A DNA stretch of 47,500 nucleotides from Absidia repens (taxonomy: Eukaryota; Mucoromycota; Mucoromycetes; Mucorales; Cunninghamellaceae), in the NCBI GenBank assembly GCA_002105175.1, contig MCGE01000064.1:1-47500 (forward strand). The letters run 5' to 3'. The position numbers and the translations under genes were made by a program. Positions 1 to 11,642 of this stretch are shown here, in pieces. Under the pieces are notes generated by a model that saw only the letters and a list, made by a program, of their open reading frames with translations, ran no database searches and was not told the origin of the DNA. Position 1 is the first letter of the stretch, and the number at the start of each line of letters is the position of its first letter.

Positions 1-235
1 CTTACATTTGAAGGGGTACAGTTTTTATAAAACACCCCTCCCTTCAGAGCCAACTTTCGAATAAATCAAGATTATCACTAGCAAATAAATAGTAAAGAAG
101 TCTTGCATATCATGAATAAGCATGAGCAAAAAAAAAAAAAAAAAAAAAGGGAAAATCAGTACGGTATGCGTGCGGTGTTCAAATATCGTGGGGGACTAAA
201 GTTACCTTTTTCAGAATCCAGGACAGTGCCTGCCA

Positions 236-397
236 TTAACGTGCCGTCAAGAGAGTGAATAAACTCAATGTGGAGTACACCAAAGCAAGTAAATCAAGCA
301 ATGATAGTAAAGAATAAAGAGAGTAGCTACCAATAATTATTCCAGTATAGGCGTACAAGACAAGTACACCAAATGTAACCGACCTTCGTTTCCACAT
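236..397 (-). CDS. possible 53-aa two-TM small protein (weak)
   Basis: An uninterrupted 53-codon reading frame starts at the ATG at 397 and ends with TAA at 236-238, just downstream of eS1 on the same strand. It begins with a basic stretch (MWKRRS) and is otherwise very hydrophobic, with two possible membrane segments at about residues 7-23 and 27-50. I recognise no family. A spliced reading of the same strand is also possible: an exon ending near 243 with frame FIHSLDGTLMAG, a GTAACT donor near 206, and a further short frame at 1-50. The two readings exclude each other and both could be chance, since this may simply be downstream sequence of eS1. Confidence 0.15.
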   Translation of the reverse strand: MWKRRSVTFGVLVLYAYTGIIIGSYSLYSLLSLLDLLALVYSTLSLFTLLTAR

Positions 398-563
398 CGA
401 CAGGTATCCTTGAATGGTATTTGTTTGTGTCTATAATAACATATATCATCCCGACCCAGTTCACAACACCATCAAAATAATAATATCAACAGTAAAAAAA
501 GAAAAAAAAAGAGAAAGACAAGAAAAGGTAAGGGAGGGATAAAGAATTTTTATTACAAATAAT

Positions 564-1673
564 TTAAACGCTATCCAAAACAGGGGGTTCGACGAAGTCC
601 TTGTTGATCTTGGCACCAACTTCTTCACCAGCGGCGGCAGCACCACCATGGAGAGCCAACAAAGCAGAGACATCGAACTTGGGGGCCTTGAGGATCTTGA
701 CCTTGCGGATGTAGGTGTTTTGGAGGGGGTAGATGGATTGAGAAGCCTTTTCAATGCGGGTGGCAATGTGATCTTGGGCAGATTGAGAGGCAGAGGAGGT
801 CACCTTGGTCACCAATTCCTTGAGGTCACAAGCGTTGGTTTCTTCAGCCATGATTTCGAACATCTTCTTGCGGATTTCACGGATTTGGGCGGATTGAGCA
901 TAGGTGGTCTTCTTGACTTGGTTGCGACGACGAGAAGTGAAAGCAATCACAAACAAACGGACCAAGTAGCCATCGGTGGTCTTGATATCAACGAAGGCTT
1001 CGATGGTGCTTTGCCATTTCTTGACCATGGAACGGAGCTTGTCAGAGGTCATATCCATACCGTAAAAGTTGGTCAACAAGTTCTTGCCTTGGACTTCATC
1101 AACCTTCAATTGGATCTTACGGAAGGCACGGGATTCATCCTTGGCCAATTCACCGAGAGACACTTCGACAACACGACCGTTCAAGGAATCGTTGGCGTTA
1201 CCTAAATAAAAAGTAAATCTAGTGGTGAGTAACATATCCTTCATATATATACGTATTTCTTTTTGGTTCAGTGTAATACTTACGGAGACCTTGAGTACGG
1301 TTGACCAAAGTCTTACCGACTTGGCGAACATCAAACATGGAAGGAGCCTTGATGTCGTACCAGTCCTTACGGGTGAAGGGATCAACACTATTATTTTTTT
1401 TAATAAGAAAAAGAAGGTCAGTGGGTTTATTACAGCTGTTTGAAAAAAAAGCAATAAAAAAAAAGTTGTATCAGAAAAGACTATACACTTACACCTTCTT
1501 CTTCAAACCCTTCTTGCCCTTTGAGAGGCGCTTGTTTTTACCGACAGCTATAGTGATGATAACAATCCAAATGATTCAAAATTTCAATTTCATAAAGAGT
1601 ATATAGTTAGTAAAGTATAATGAAATAGATGGATGGATGGATGGATGGATAGTTTTATTCATTTCTTACCCAT
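564..1673 (-). CDS. RPS1: 40S ribosomal protein eS1 (RPS3A/Rps1)
   Basis: Small-subunit ribosomal protein eS1, a cytosolic 40S component near the mRNA exit/platform region. Exons on the minus strand are 1670-1673 (only ATG plus G), 1493-1547, 1284-1387 and 564-1201. Joined, they start [15 protein letters not shown] and run through the family core ([19 protein letters not shown], then [18 protein letters not shown]) to a C-terminus ending PPVLDSV. The length is normal for the family (about 250-270 aa). All introns have clean GT...AG ends; the first contains a short ATCC microsatellite. It is divergent from the p23 gene across about 450 bp. Long antisense open frames over the last exon are by-products of its coding sequence. 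Confidence 0.96.
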
Positions 1674-2129
1674 GATGGATAGATGTAATTAAAGAGGAAG
1701 AATCTTTCAAATGGTTGCTTGGAAATGACCGCATATCAACTTTTTTTTTGGCCTGCGGCGATTCAATTACTTTGCCTTGGCCATATGGTTTAGCCAATGA
1801 GAGCAGGAGGATGGCCTGAATGTAGTTGTAGTGGCAAAAAGATCAAAAAAGGATGATTGACAGTTATACGTAATTTTTATACGTACTGTAGAAGAGTCAT
1901 TGAGTATACACATATTTATTGAATGATCAATTTCTTCCACTCAATGTGTTATCGGATTAGCCTTTTTTATGTATTTTTTTTTTCTGACATACTCTTTTTT
2001 TTTTTTTTTTTAATTTTTATCTGAAGCCCCGACCAGCGGGAAGCTTCAAAGAACGTTCTGGCTATTTGGGCCAAACGCGTTTTTTTTTTGTTTCTTTCTT
2101 TTTATACATATAAAACCAAATTGAATACT
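1674..2129. promoter_or_regulatory. divergent promoter region between eS1 and p23
   Basis: The 456-bp interval separates the two start codons. It holds several poly-T tracts (for example near 1990-2012) and no open frame of note. No TATA box or named operator is convincing. A bidirectional promoter is inferred from gene orientation only. Confidence 0.4.
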
Positions 2130-2220
2130 ATGCCTCTCCATCCTACTGTGTCTTGGGCCCAACGTGCTGATTTCATCTATCTGACTGTCAATCTCAGTGA
2201 CATCACTGTAAGTTTCTTTC

Positions 2221-2251
<31 letters not shown>

Positions 2252-3034
2252 GGGATGGGGTGTTATCCTGACTTCTATTTTTTATCATGTATATCATTTA
2301 GGAACCTAAAATCAACTTGACTTCGGACCGTTTTCAATTCAAAGGCAAGGGCGAAAAGGAACAAAACGAATATGAATGCGAAATTGAATTCCTCGAGTCA
2401 GTGGACGTCGAAGTAAGTAAATCGATAAAGGCACTTTTTTTCTTTTTTTATGGCCATTGACACTTCCGACTTTTATTTATTATCTTTATAGAAATCTAAA
2501 CAAGTATTGACACCCCGTAACTTGACTATGTTTATTTACAAGACCAAGGATTCTGAAGGTTATTGGGACAAACTCCAAAAGGGTGCTCGACCCAACTTCC
2601 TCAAGGTTGACTTTAGCAAGTGGAGAGATGAAGATGATGAAGATGATGAACAACCTGATCCTATGGCTGGCATGGCCGGTCCTGATGGAGGTGCTGGTGG
2701 AATGCCAGGAAATATGGCTGACTTGATGAGTGGTATGGGTGGCGGCGCTGGTGGAATGGATTTCTCTCAGTTCCTCAACTCCCCTGATTTCCAAAACATG
2801 GTAATTAGTGACAGAAAATGATTAACTGGTAAGATGGTTGTGACCCTTCATACTCACCTTTTTATATATACTATATATATAGCCTGAAGGTGACGACTCT
2901 TCCTCTGATGAAGATGATGAACCACAAACCAAGGTTGCTGGTAAGTATACGAGTGCAATAAGTAAATTTCTAGTGATGTCGCGGGTTTTGACTGATTATT
3001 TGTTATTATTGTCTTGATAGATGAGCAAAAGTAG
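2130..3034 (+). CDS. SBA1: p23/Sba1-type Hsp90 co-chaperone (CS domain)
   Basis: Hsp90 co-chaperone of the p23/Sba1 family, which binds the ATP-bound, closed Hsp90 dimer in the cytosol. Exons 2130-2207, 2302-2412, 2492-2800, 2883-2940 and 3021-3034 give 189 aa. The N-terminal CS domain (about residues 1-115) starts MPLHPTVSWAQRADFIYLTV and has the typical beta-sandwich pattern, including the NLTMFIYKTK and EGYWDKL strands. A Gly/Met-rich linker follows (repeated GGAGGM and MSGMGG-like units), then an acidic tail rich in Asp/Glu/Ser, as is usual for p23 proteins. All splice junctions preserve frame. A polyadenylation signal lies at 3109. The assignment is secure from domain order and length. 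Confidence 0.93.
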
Positions 3035-3108
3035 ATTCGGATCAACTAGAATAGTATAATTTTTATATTTGTATCTTAATATACTTTTATTTTGATTTGT
3101 CATTTGTC

Positions 3109-3114
3109 AATAAA
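3109..3114 (+). terminator. poly(A) signal of p23 gene
   Basis: AATAAA, 75 bp after the p23 stop codon and followed by an A-rich run. Confidence 0.5.
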
Positions 3115-3892
3115 AAAAAATTACTGCCGTTTATTGTGTTTTGTGTGTTTATGTATGTCGCGCCGATAATATGATAAGCTACAAATTATTTCTACTAATA
3201 TGGAAGGCAGGCAGATTGTTCCAGAGACAGATTTGCATTCATTTTATTATTGGAGAGAGCAGTACACTATCATCTGTATATTCTCAGAACACTAAATTGT
3301 ATGAATGTTGTGCATATCATATAGCTTCATCCAATATGATATGTGACTGAAGAGAAAAGGACGAAAACGAATTAACTTCCTTACACTTTTTTGGGTAAAC
3401 GTAGTTACATCTTTTAGTAAATACGTGTTGCTTTGCCTTAAAAATGATTGAAAACAGATCCAGTCGTTTTTTTTCTTGTTTTGGCAAGAGTGTCGAGCGC
3501 GCTGGCATCCAAATGGGATCATGAGCGTATTTCGGGATGTAGTAGACATTTGATAAGGAGTACGGTTTGGATGCCAAACATCCAGTGTGTCTTAAAATTG
3601 GGGCGAAGGTGGATGCAATAATGTTTATATCCAATAAATCAAATTTTTTAAGATAATACAATATCATATCGATGAAAATTCTTATTACGGTAGATGATAC
3701 CACCGGGGAAAACAAAATTTTATCGTTATTGTGGGCAATATAGCATATTCTAATGTGTGTATCTATATCTATCTATACTATATCTAGAAAAACAGCAGAT
3801 CACTGAAGCCATTTTTTTGTTTTCTTTTATCGAAGTGAAAAAAGTTATAGGAAAATGGTCAGAACTGCAGTCAGCGAGAGAATATAGAAAAC

Positions 3893-4540
3893 ATTTCAAG
3901 TCCTGCACACGTGGATTTATTTTTATTTTTCGCTCTCTTCTTTTCATTTTTATTTTTTTCTCCACCATTCAACTTTTATAAGGTTATGTTGGACTTAGAA
4001 TAGCTTCAGGACTAGTTTAGAGGCGTTTTCGGCTCAGGGATTACAACATGCATGGGGAAAACCTTTAATTTTGGATCTAGGATTTGGATTAACCAATATT
4101 TGACTTTTTGGAGTCTTCATTAACTTAATTCGAATGTAGTTTGAATAAAATATGTCTCGTTTTATTTGCTTCAATAAAATATGTCCCACTAGTCTCTTTT
4201 ATGTCTTCTGTAATAGATCACTTTTCGATTTATGTTGGTCGTAGTGCTTGATTTTACAACTGCGTCTTTAGAGTAGGGTTGACCATTTATTAAATCTCGC
4301 ATTAGTTCCTCTCATGCTAGCTCCAATAAAACCTTTCACTAATCCCTTGCTACCGTGAATCCCTCTCCTTTAGTTTTAGTATATACCAATATGTATTAAT
4401 AAAATATGCCTTTTTAATAAGCGTACTCTGACCCATCCAATATACAGTGAACAATGATGCTATTGTAGATGTTTTTATAAGTGTCCTATCAAACGCTTGC
4501 TTTCTAGTTCACCCATTATGAATACTTTCTCCCAGGATCT
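3893..4540 (+). repeat. dispersed repeat, copy a (long form)
   Basis: This copy starts with a head motif (TTCAAGTCCTGCACACGTG at 3895), then a pyrimidine-rich tract, CCACCATTCAAC, a conserved core near 4010-4100 (ACTAGTTTAGAGG, GCATGGGGAAA, TTTTGGATC) and AATAAA-type signals from 4144. Similarity to the copy at 25945 continues to the CTCCCAGG at about 4536. No open reading frame spans it. It was found by eye by comparing intergenic regions. Confidence 0.75.
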
Positions 4541-5239
4541 CAGAAAACTATTTTCAAGGTTAGATTACTTTTATCCGATATGACCAATTATATAAATAAA
4601 TCAAGGTCGTTATGTATAGTAGATGCCGCTATGGCAATTCCACACTACTATTTCTAGCTTATCTATGGCTACTTGCACCACCCCTGAGGTCTAGTGAATG
4701 ACTGCCAGTTTATGGTTATTTAATATGAAACTGCAGCCAACCGATTCACATATCCTCAATAAAAACAACACTGCAATGTTCCTTTAGCTATACAAGATTT
4801 TCGATGCCATAATCATTAATAGCCAAAATACCCCAGCCATACAATTGACACATAATCCTCCAACTGTTAAGTGAACCCTTCCCAAATTCATGATCAACAC
4901 ATAATCGTCATCGCCAACTTCTTTTTCCACAATAAGCAATAATAATTATTGATGCTTTTTAAAAAAAAGGCCTTCCCGAGAGCGGCATATAGTTTATTAT
5001 AGAAAACAGGTACAGAATGAAAAGGGAGTAATGAGAAAAAAAAGTGAATAAAAAGGTGATACATAAAAGTTAAATGCAGGGATGTCAATTGATAAAGAAG
5101 GAGGTCGGTGATAAAATAAAATTGGGTAATGAAATAAGCTATTCTAAAATAATAATTGTCGATGTATGTGCTAAGGGTAATATAAATAAACACATGCAAA
5201 CCAACACGCACATAAAGGAGTATTTTGTCCGAAAAGCCA

Positions 5240-7248
5240 TCATCCTAAGCTCCACCAGGTACTTAGAGTGTCAAAGGTAGTAAAGGAATTTGGATTTCCA
5301 CAATCAACAGCACGCTCTTTTCTATCCACCTAAAAATGAAAATAATAATAACAATAATACAAAATCAATCAGTAAGATGAACCATATACAGATGAATATG
5401 CACTTTTGACTTACCCTTGGTAAACTAATGGTAGATCGAGGGTCCGTTGCATGGAACGCAGCCATTTTACCAAATCCTTGACGGCTGATCAATCGATAAT
5501 CCGTATAACTGAGTAACCAATTGTCAATGACAGCACTGTTGACACCTGCCAGCAGGCGTTCGTGATCGGAATCCAATGCGGTAATGTCGGCATCAAACTT
5601 GGTTTTGACTGTCTTCGCTTCGATGTGTTCAATAGGTAGACCTGTCACCACCATGGATGTTTGATCATCTTGAATGTATTTGTCGCGTAAGGTTTGATCG
5701 GTGTTCATGGATACAAATTCTTGGCGTAATCGGTTGCTGTCCGTCAGTAAAAAGTAAACTACCCGTTTGTGATGAGGCTGTCGTTTGGCATTCCGCAGAT
5801 CGTTGGCGCATGTTAAAAAGTAATCCCACATTTCAAAAGTATTCATATCGTCCTCTGGATGAGCCATCGCTTGGTCGTCCGTTCGTATCTGAAGACCGAT
5901 ACTAAGTACGCTCTCCATTTGGAAGAATTCTTTGTAGGCATTAATGAATCGTCGCGACCCTGATGTTGGACGGAACAAGTAGTCAAGGATACACCTAAAG
6001 CTGTTGGTTTTCGTCATACCCATGTCACTGAGCTGATTAGTGTATCTTGTTGAATGGTCGAAGGTACGTATAATATAACCACGGTTCGATTTGACTTCCA
6101 CATACTAACAAAAAAAAAAAAAAAAAAAAAAAGGAAAGAAAGAGCCCAGATTAGACCACCGACATGGATAATAATCATTTTTTCCCCCTTTACCTTGGCG
6201 GTCCATAATTCATTAAAATCTTGTGTGGGACCATCAGGAAACATAGCAGCACGAATTTTTTCCCAGTTAAAATTGAGTGTGTTGACGGATTGGAAGCCTT
6301 GTGAGCCACTATTGTATAGCTGTTTCATTTCTTTTGGGTTAAAGGACCAATTGATGGTAGGTTTTTCGAAAACCGATTCTAGTGGTGTTGGATCCCCTTT
6401 TTGCCAATTCATGAGGTAACCGCGATTGGTCAGCAAAGCAAAAAAGAAGGTAGAAATCATACCTATAATAAGTTAAGCAATCAAATGAGTATATGCATTG
6501 AAGGTCATTATCAACACCCCCCATTCAATATCAATAAGCAAATATTTTCTTTATTTACCACTCATCCGATCAGCTAAACCACCACATGAATGAGAGCCCC
6601 GATGCTTAGGATCTTCTTGACAGACATAGGACACAAAAGGGGGAATATCGTCCTTTGAAATCGATTTATTTTTCAGTCCGCCCCACGACTTGAGTTGATT
6701 CAATTGCTGTAACCGCTGTTGTTGAAGCCTTGAGAAATCCTGTTGCCAGTTGCCGCAATCTTGACCATCCAAATGTAAATCATCAGAAAATCCATAGAGC
6801 AGATCCCGCCTGTCACAGTAATTGTTGAAGTCATCATCTGAGACATAATCTAACGCCTGCCACAAGGTATCATCAGGTGATGGCGGGGTATAAGAGTCGT
6901 CGCTAGGCACAATCATGTTGTTTCCGCCAAATTTGCAAGTGGTGTTCCGTCTACTGAAGTTGTCTGGAGATGAAGAATCGTTACTTGAGGTGATATTGCG
7001 ATCAGTAACAAGATGTAATTTGAGTTTTGATTGGAGTACTAAGTGATATAATAAAATGATGATTACATAAGTATATTGGAATCATTGTGCATTGATATCA
7101 TAGGATCAAGCTCACCTGGATAGAACAAAGAATACATAGCCATAAGAACTACAGCTGCCATACTTCCAGTTGTGAGCCATTTTGCTAAAGTATAGCGGAA
7201 TTTTATTTTCTTGAGGTCTACAGTGGTATTCAGGTCTTGGTATGTCAT
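5240..7248 (-). CDS. type II membrane fucosyltransferase-like glycosyltransferase
   Basis: Exons 7116-7248, 6559-7038, 6194-6462, 5415-6104 and 5240-5329 give 553 aa with all frames preserved. Residues 1-23 are cytosolic and basic. Residues 24-42 form one membrane anchor, followed by an Asn/Ser-rich stem and a lumenal catalytic region, the usual layout of Golgi glycosyltransferases. The motif CGGLADRMSG near residues 196-205, the segment SIGLQIRTDD near 361-370, and a later block with DNWLLSYTDYRLISR and GFGKMAAF (about 485-511) match the pattern of the alpha-1,2/alpha-1,6 and plant xyloglucan fucosyltransferase superfamily (GDP-fucose donor). The C-terminus ends CGNPNSFTTFDTLSTWW. The acceptor is unknown. 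Fucose is a known constituent of mucoromycotan wall polysaccharide, so a wall role is plausible but inferred. It might instead be another GT-B enzyme. Confidence 0.75.
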
Positions 7249-7924
7249 TCTGATTGTAAATGATAAAAAATAGTAGTAACCACCACTAAAGTACGCTTAG
7301 ATAATGGGGAAATATATTTTGGAGAGAAATATTAGAATGAAGAAGAAAAAAAGAAGAAAAAAAAAGAAGTTTGGAAGAAAATCATATAAAAAAAAGGGAT
7401 CTACGACTGAGATTGAATGAAATCAGTCCAGAATACCACGGATTTTCATTCAGTGATAAATTCATGCCTTTGATTGGGTAAAATAGATTTTCTGTGTCCC
7501 GAGTAAAAGAGTTTAAATGAATTTACTCTAACTGAAAACAGTACATGTTTTTATTATTTTTGAAGCTGTTATTTCACTCGATTACATTATACAAATATAT
7601 AAAAAGAAAAACACCGTCATCCTCTCTATAGATGATGATAATAGTATTCACACCCAGAAAGCACTGTACACAGCCACAAGCACATAGACACACTGATACA
7701 AACTTACACATATTCTCACTAAAACCGATATAAAGAAAGATCTACGGTGACGTTATCTTCCTCACGTTGGAAACACCAAGGTTAACACAAATATAGCCAA
7801 TAATACTTTTTCTAGAGTAGCATAATCGATACAATCGTTGATATATAAAATAATGTTTTCTTTATTACAAAAATCAAATGTCACTACATTATCACTAAAC
7901 TAAACTATACTAAACTAAACTAAA
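7249..7924. other. intergenic region between the glycosyltransferase and SEC13
   Basis: This stretch combines the glycosyltransferase upstream region and the SEC13 downstream region (both genes on the minus strand). It contains purine-rich runs (about 7335-7400) and a short tandem of ACTAAACT units near 7897-7923. No open frame or RNA gene is visible. Confidence 0.4.
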
Positions 7925-9431
7925 TCAAGCGTTTTCTTCCAATTCTTGAATGCAGTTCCAATCACCTTTTGTGTCTTCTTTCCAAAGAGTAACCTTGTTA
8001 TCACCACAAGAGACCGCAAGAACATTGCCAGAGAGTGACCAGCTAACACGCCAAACAACATCAGGGAATTTGTCGTTCAGGTTCTTTTTTACCCATTTTG
8101 ATCCTGGGGCATCTTGAGTCCAAATCAGTACTGACTTATCCTAAGAAGTGAAAGAGGAAGGGTCAGACGCTTTTTGTTCGACTTTTTTAATATTCTTCAA
8201 CGAACCTGTGAACAACTAGCTAGATAGCTCTTTGGAAGCCCGACATTTGGTGCCCAAGCAACATCGCGCACCCAGTCTGAATGACCGTCTAATGTATCTT
8301 CTTCTTGCCAAGATTTGCTGTCATCCCTGTAATATCATCATAGTAATAACAGTATACAAATAAGAGGGAATGATTAGCTACTAGCATACATCATCAACTT
8401 TGTTTTTGTATACTTCTTACCTCCAGGTCCAAATTTTGATAAGATTGTCACAACCAGCCGATACCAATTTTTTCATCACGTTCAAATTTCCACCATTTGC
8501 ATGAATCAAGCTACCAGGTACAGCAGCAGGCGCCCATGTGACTGCGTTGCATCCAATACCATGAGCATCAATAACAAATGTTTCCCAAGATCCATCATCT
8601 AATTGTTCCCCCGAAGAAAAACAGGTAATTCAATGTTTAGCAAGTGTAATACATAACGTAGGGTTTTTTAGATCGCTTACCTCTGTATTCCAACACAGAG
8701 ACTTTGCCATCGGAGGATGCACAGGCTAATATAGCACCAAGTTCATGAGGAGCCCATGATACAGAATTTACTATGTGAAAAAAAACACGACGCATTAAAA
8801 TATGTATATTCATGATTCAAGTCAAATCGGTATATCTACCAGAAGCAGTATGAATGGTATGTTCTTTGATCTTTGTCCAAACGTTGTTTTGTTCCTTCCA
8901 GATGAATACACGGCCATCGTATGAGCAAGAGGCCAAAATATTTCCAAACTTGGGGTGAGCCCAAGACACTTGCCAGACAGGAGCTTCGTGTCTAGAGATG
9001 AAACAAAAAAAAATTAACAAAAGTAGTAGATTAGTCATTTTGATGACTTTCATGACTAGACTTTCATCATGATGTTCTTACCCAGACAGGGTGTCCAACA
9101 AACGTTGTGAGTCACCTTCAACATCAAAGATTTTAATTGTACTGTCTGAAGAAGCTGTAGCAAGTCGACGAGAGTAATAATCCAATTGCGCATCATGCTG
9201 TAAAATAAGGGAGTAATGGTTTAGTTTCCAGTTTCATATAACTTTGCTAGTTTTATATAACAAAGATGGGACTAGTATCAGGTAAACTTACAATCATATC
9301 TTCATGATGAGTTTCAATGGTTTGAGTTGCGGTTTGTGCCTATATGCCAAATCAATGAATTTTTCTTTCATCTTTAATAACCAGACAAGTTCATATAAGA
9401 TCGTTATTAGGAATATTGATATACATACCAT
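7925..9431 (-). CDS. SEC13: SEC13, COPII / nuclear pore WD40 protein
   Basis: WD40 beta-propeller subunit of the COPII outer coat (with SEC31) and of the nuclear pore Y-complex, also shared with SEA/GATOR2 in fungi. Coding exons are 9429-9431 (only the ATG), 9292-9339, 9082-9197, 8840-8991, 8681-8770, 8421-8598, 8206-8326 and 7925-8140, giving 307 aa, normal for Sec13. Family landmarks are the N-terminal [22 protein letters not shown], then [20 protein letters not shown] and a final [11 protein letters not shown]. Six WD units can be followed (for example [41 protein letters not shown]). The tiny first coding exon is supported because the downstream exon opens in frame at AQTATQ with no closer ATG. 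It is divergent from RPN5 across about 250 bp. Confidence 0.96.
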
Positions 9432-9682
9432 TTTTCTTTGGTGTAAAGGTGTTGATACTATTTTATAAAAGGACAGGACACAAAAGAAAAGAAAAAGAAA
9501 GGTGAACGTGTTGGCTCGACAAAAGCCCAATAAATTAAAAGGCCGACGACCCTTTTTCAGATTTCTCTGTGACGTCCCTAGGATGCGCCAACGTAAGAAT
9601 TGTGGACGTCCTTTTTTTTTTCTCTCTTTCTTTTTTTATCTTTGACCCTTCTTCTTTCCATTCACATAAGCTCTTCGTAATC
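9432..9682. promoter_or_regulatory. bidirectional promoter between SEC13 and RPN5
   Basis: This 251-bp gap lies between divergent start codons. It contains two GACGTC cores (about 9571 and 9604, one as TGACGTC) that resemble CRE/bZIP sites, and a T-rich tract just before the RPN5 ATG. The regulatory reading is inferred. Confidence 0.35.
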
Positions 9683-11642
9683 ATGTCAGACGGCAAACTT
9701 GAAAAGATGGAAAAGGACTTCACTCCTCAAGTGGACGCCCTTTTACCTGAAACCGAATCCTTGGCCAAGGTAGGAAGAACGAAAAAAAAGAAAGGAGAAA
9801 CTGACAGGAGAGCTGACGCGTACCCTATTCTTCTTTTCACCATGCTTTCTCGTTTTCTAGTCTGGAAAACTGACGGAAGCTATCGAAAAACTCTTAGCGC
9901 TAGAAAAACAAGCTCGTAATGTAAGTATGAAGCGATGGCCACTTGAAGGGGAGGGGCGAGGGAGGAAAGACTGAGTCCACCTACTGACACTCATTTAAAA
10001 AATAACAACTATAGGCTGCTGATCCCAATTCCACCAGTCGTATTCTTGTTCAAGTTATCAAACTTTGCCACGATGTCAATGATTGGAAGCTTCTCAACGA
10101 ACAAGTCGTCTTGTTATCAAAGAAACATGGTCAACTGAAAGTGGTAAGAAAAACTGGACGTCGTTTCTCTGAGTTAAACACATTCCGTTGTAGCTCATAC
10201 TAAGCGCTGGGACACCTTCTTCTATTTATTTATTTTATGTAGGCCACAACCAAGATGGTCCAGGAAGCTATGGTATATTTGGATTCAACACCGGATTTAG
10301 ATACAAAACTTGAATTGATCGACACACTTCGAACTGTCACTGATGGAAAGGTAATACCACAAAAAAAAAAAAAAAGAAAGTTGGCATTATGATATCTCAG
10401 TTTACCAACTTGAAATTGCTTATGTCTTTTAGATTTACGTTGAAGTCGAAAGAGCCAGAATTACACGTATGTTGTCCAAAATCAAGGAAGACGAAGGCAA
10501 GACTACCGAAGCAGCTGATATTCTTCAAGAATTGCAGGTAAAAAAAAGGCATAGAAGGGGATGTAGGAGGAACTCAATCGCCCTAACTGTATGTACATGT
10601 GTTTATTATCTTGGGTGATTGATAGGTGGAAACATTTGGATCGATGGAAAAGCGTGAAAAAACTGATTTCATTTTGGAACAAATGCGTCTCTGCTTGGCA
10701 AAACATGACTATGTGCGAACTCAAATCATCTCCAAAAAAATCAATTTGAAATTCTTCCAAGAAAAAGAAAATGAAGTAAGTAGTCATTTTCGATAGTAGG
10801 ACCTTGCTTAAAATTGTGAAAAAAAACCTGAGCCATATTCTTTCTTTTGTGTGATGATAGGATTTGAAATTACGATTCTATGAATTGATGATTCGACACG
10901 CATTACATGAAGAACAATATCTCAACGTCCACAAATTCTACAAACAAATCTACGATTCGGAATCTATCCAGCAGGACGAAACCAAATGGAAACATGCGCT
11001 AGAACGATCTGTCCTCTTTGCAGTATTATCTCCTTATGATAATGAACAATCTGACTTACTTCATAGAATATATCAGGATCAAAAATTGACTGACATTCCT
11101 GTATATCAGTAAGTAGTCATTCCTCTTTTTTATTCGCTTGATGTTAACAATGATGGTACTGACTATTTCTTCATGGGAAACAATGTAGTGAATTCGCCAA
11201 ATGTTTTGTTTCTATTGAACTTATGCGATGGCCTCGTGTGGAAGAAACTTATGGCGAGAACTTGCAACAAACTGAAGTATTCAACAAGTCGACTGAGGAT
11301 GGAAAGAAACGTTGGAAGGAATTACACAATCGGGTGATCGAACATAACATCCGGGTGATTGCCAAGTATTATACACGTATTACCACCAAGCGATTGACAC
11401 AGTTACTGGATTTGAACGAAAAGGCCGCTGAAGAGTTTTTATCGAAATTGGTGGTTTCCAAGACAATTCATGCCCGAATTGACCGAACTGCTGGTATTAT
11501 CTCCTTCCAAATCAAGAAAGATGCCAACCATATCCTTAACGAATGGTCAAGCGATATCAACTCCTTACTGAATTTGGTGGAAAAGACTTGTCATTTGATA
11601 TCCAAAGAAGAAATGGTCCATAGTATCGCCAAGGTCAAATAG
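9683..11642 (+). CDS. RPN5: 26S proteasome regulatory subunit RPN5 (PSMD12)
   Basis: Lid subunit of the 19S regulatory particle. Exons 9683-9769, 9861-9920, 10015-10143, 10243-10350, 10433-10537, 10626-10775, 10861-11108 and 11189-11642 give 446 aa, the normal family length. The N-terminal half is an alpha-helical TPR-like solenoid. The C-terminal third holds the PCI (winged-helix) domain, seen in [37 protein letters not shown] and GIISFQ. The protein starts [16 protein letters not shown]. Poly(A) signals follow near 11796. The assignment rests on the PCI block together with the full-length match of order and size. It runs convergently towards the kinase gene at 12480. Confidence 0.95.

Larger units (their letters stand above)
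3035..5239. other. gene-poor interval with one long dispersed repeat
   Basis: This 2.2-kb interval has no convincing gene. A 132-codon open frame on the minus strand (3317-3715) resembles no family I know, and its composition does not differ from the surroundings. The segment from about 3893 to 4540 is a copy of the dispersed repeat described separately. The rest (4540-5239) is AT-rich and holds nothing I can name. Confidence 0.5.

Noticed and set aside
648..1205. 185-codon open frame on the plus strand
   Set aside because: It is the exact antisense of the eS1 last exon, whose family match is unambiguous.
3317..3715. 132-codon minus-strand frame
   Set aside because: No family resemblance, no splice context, and composition typical of AT-rich non-coding DNA.
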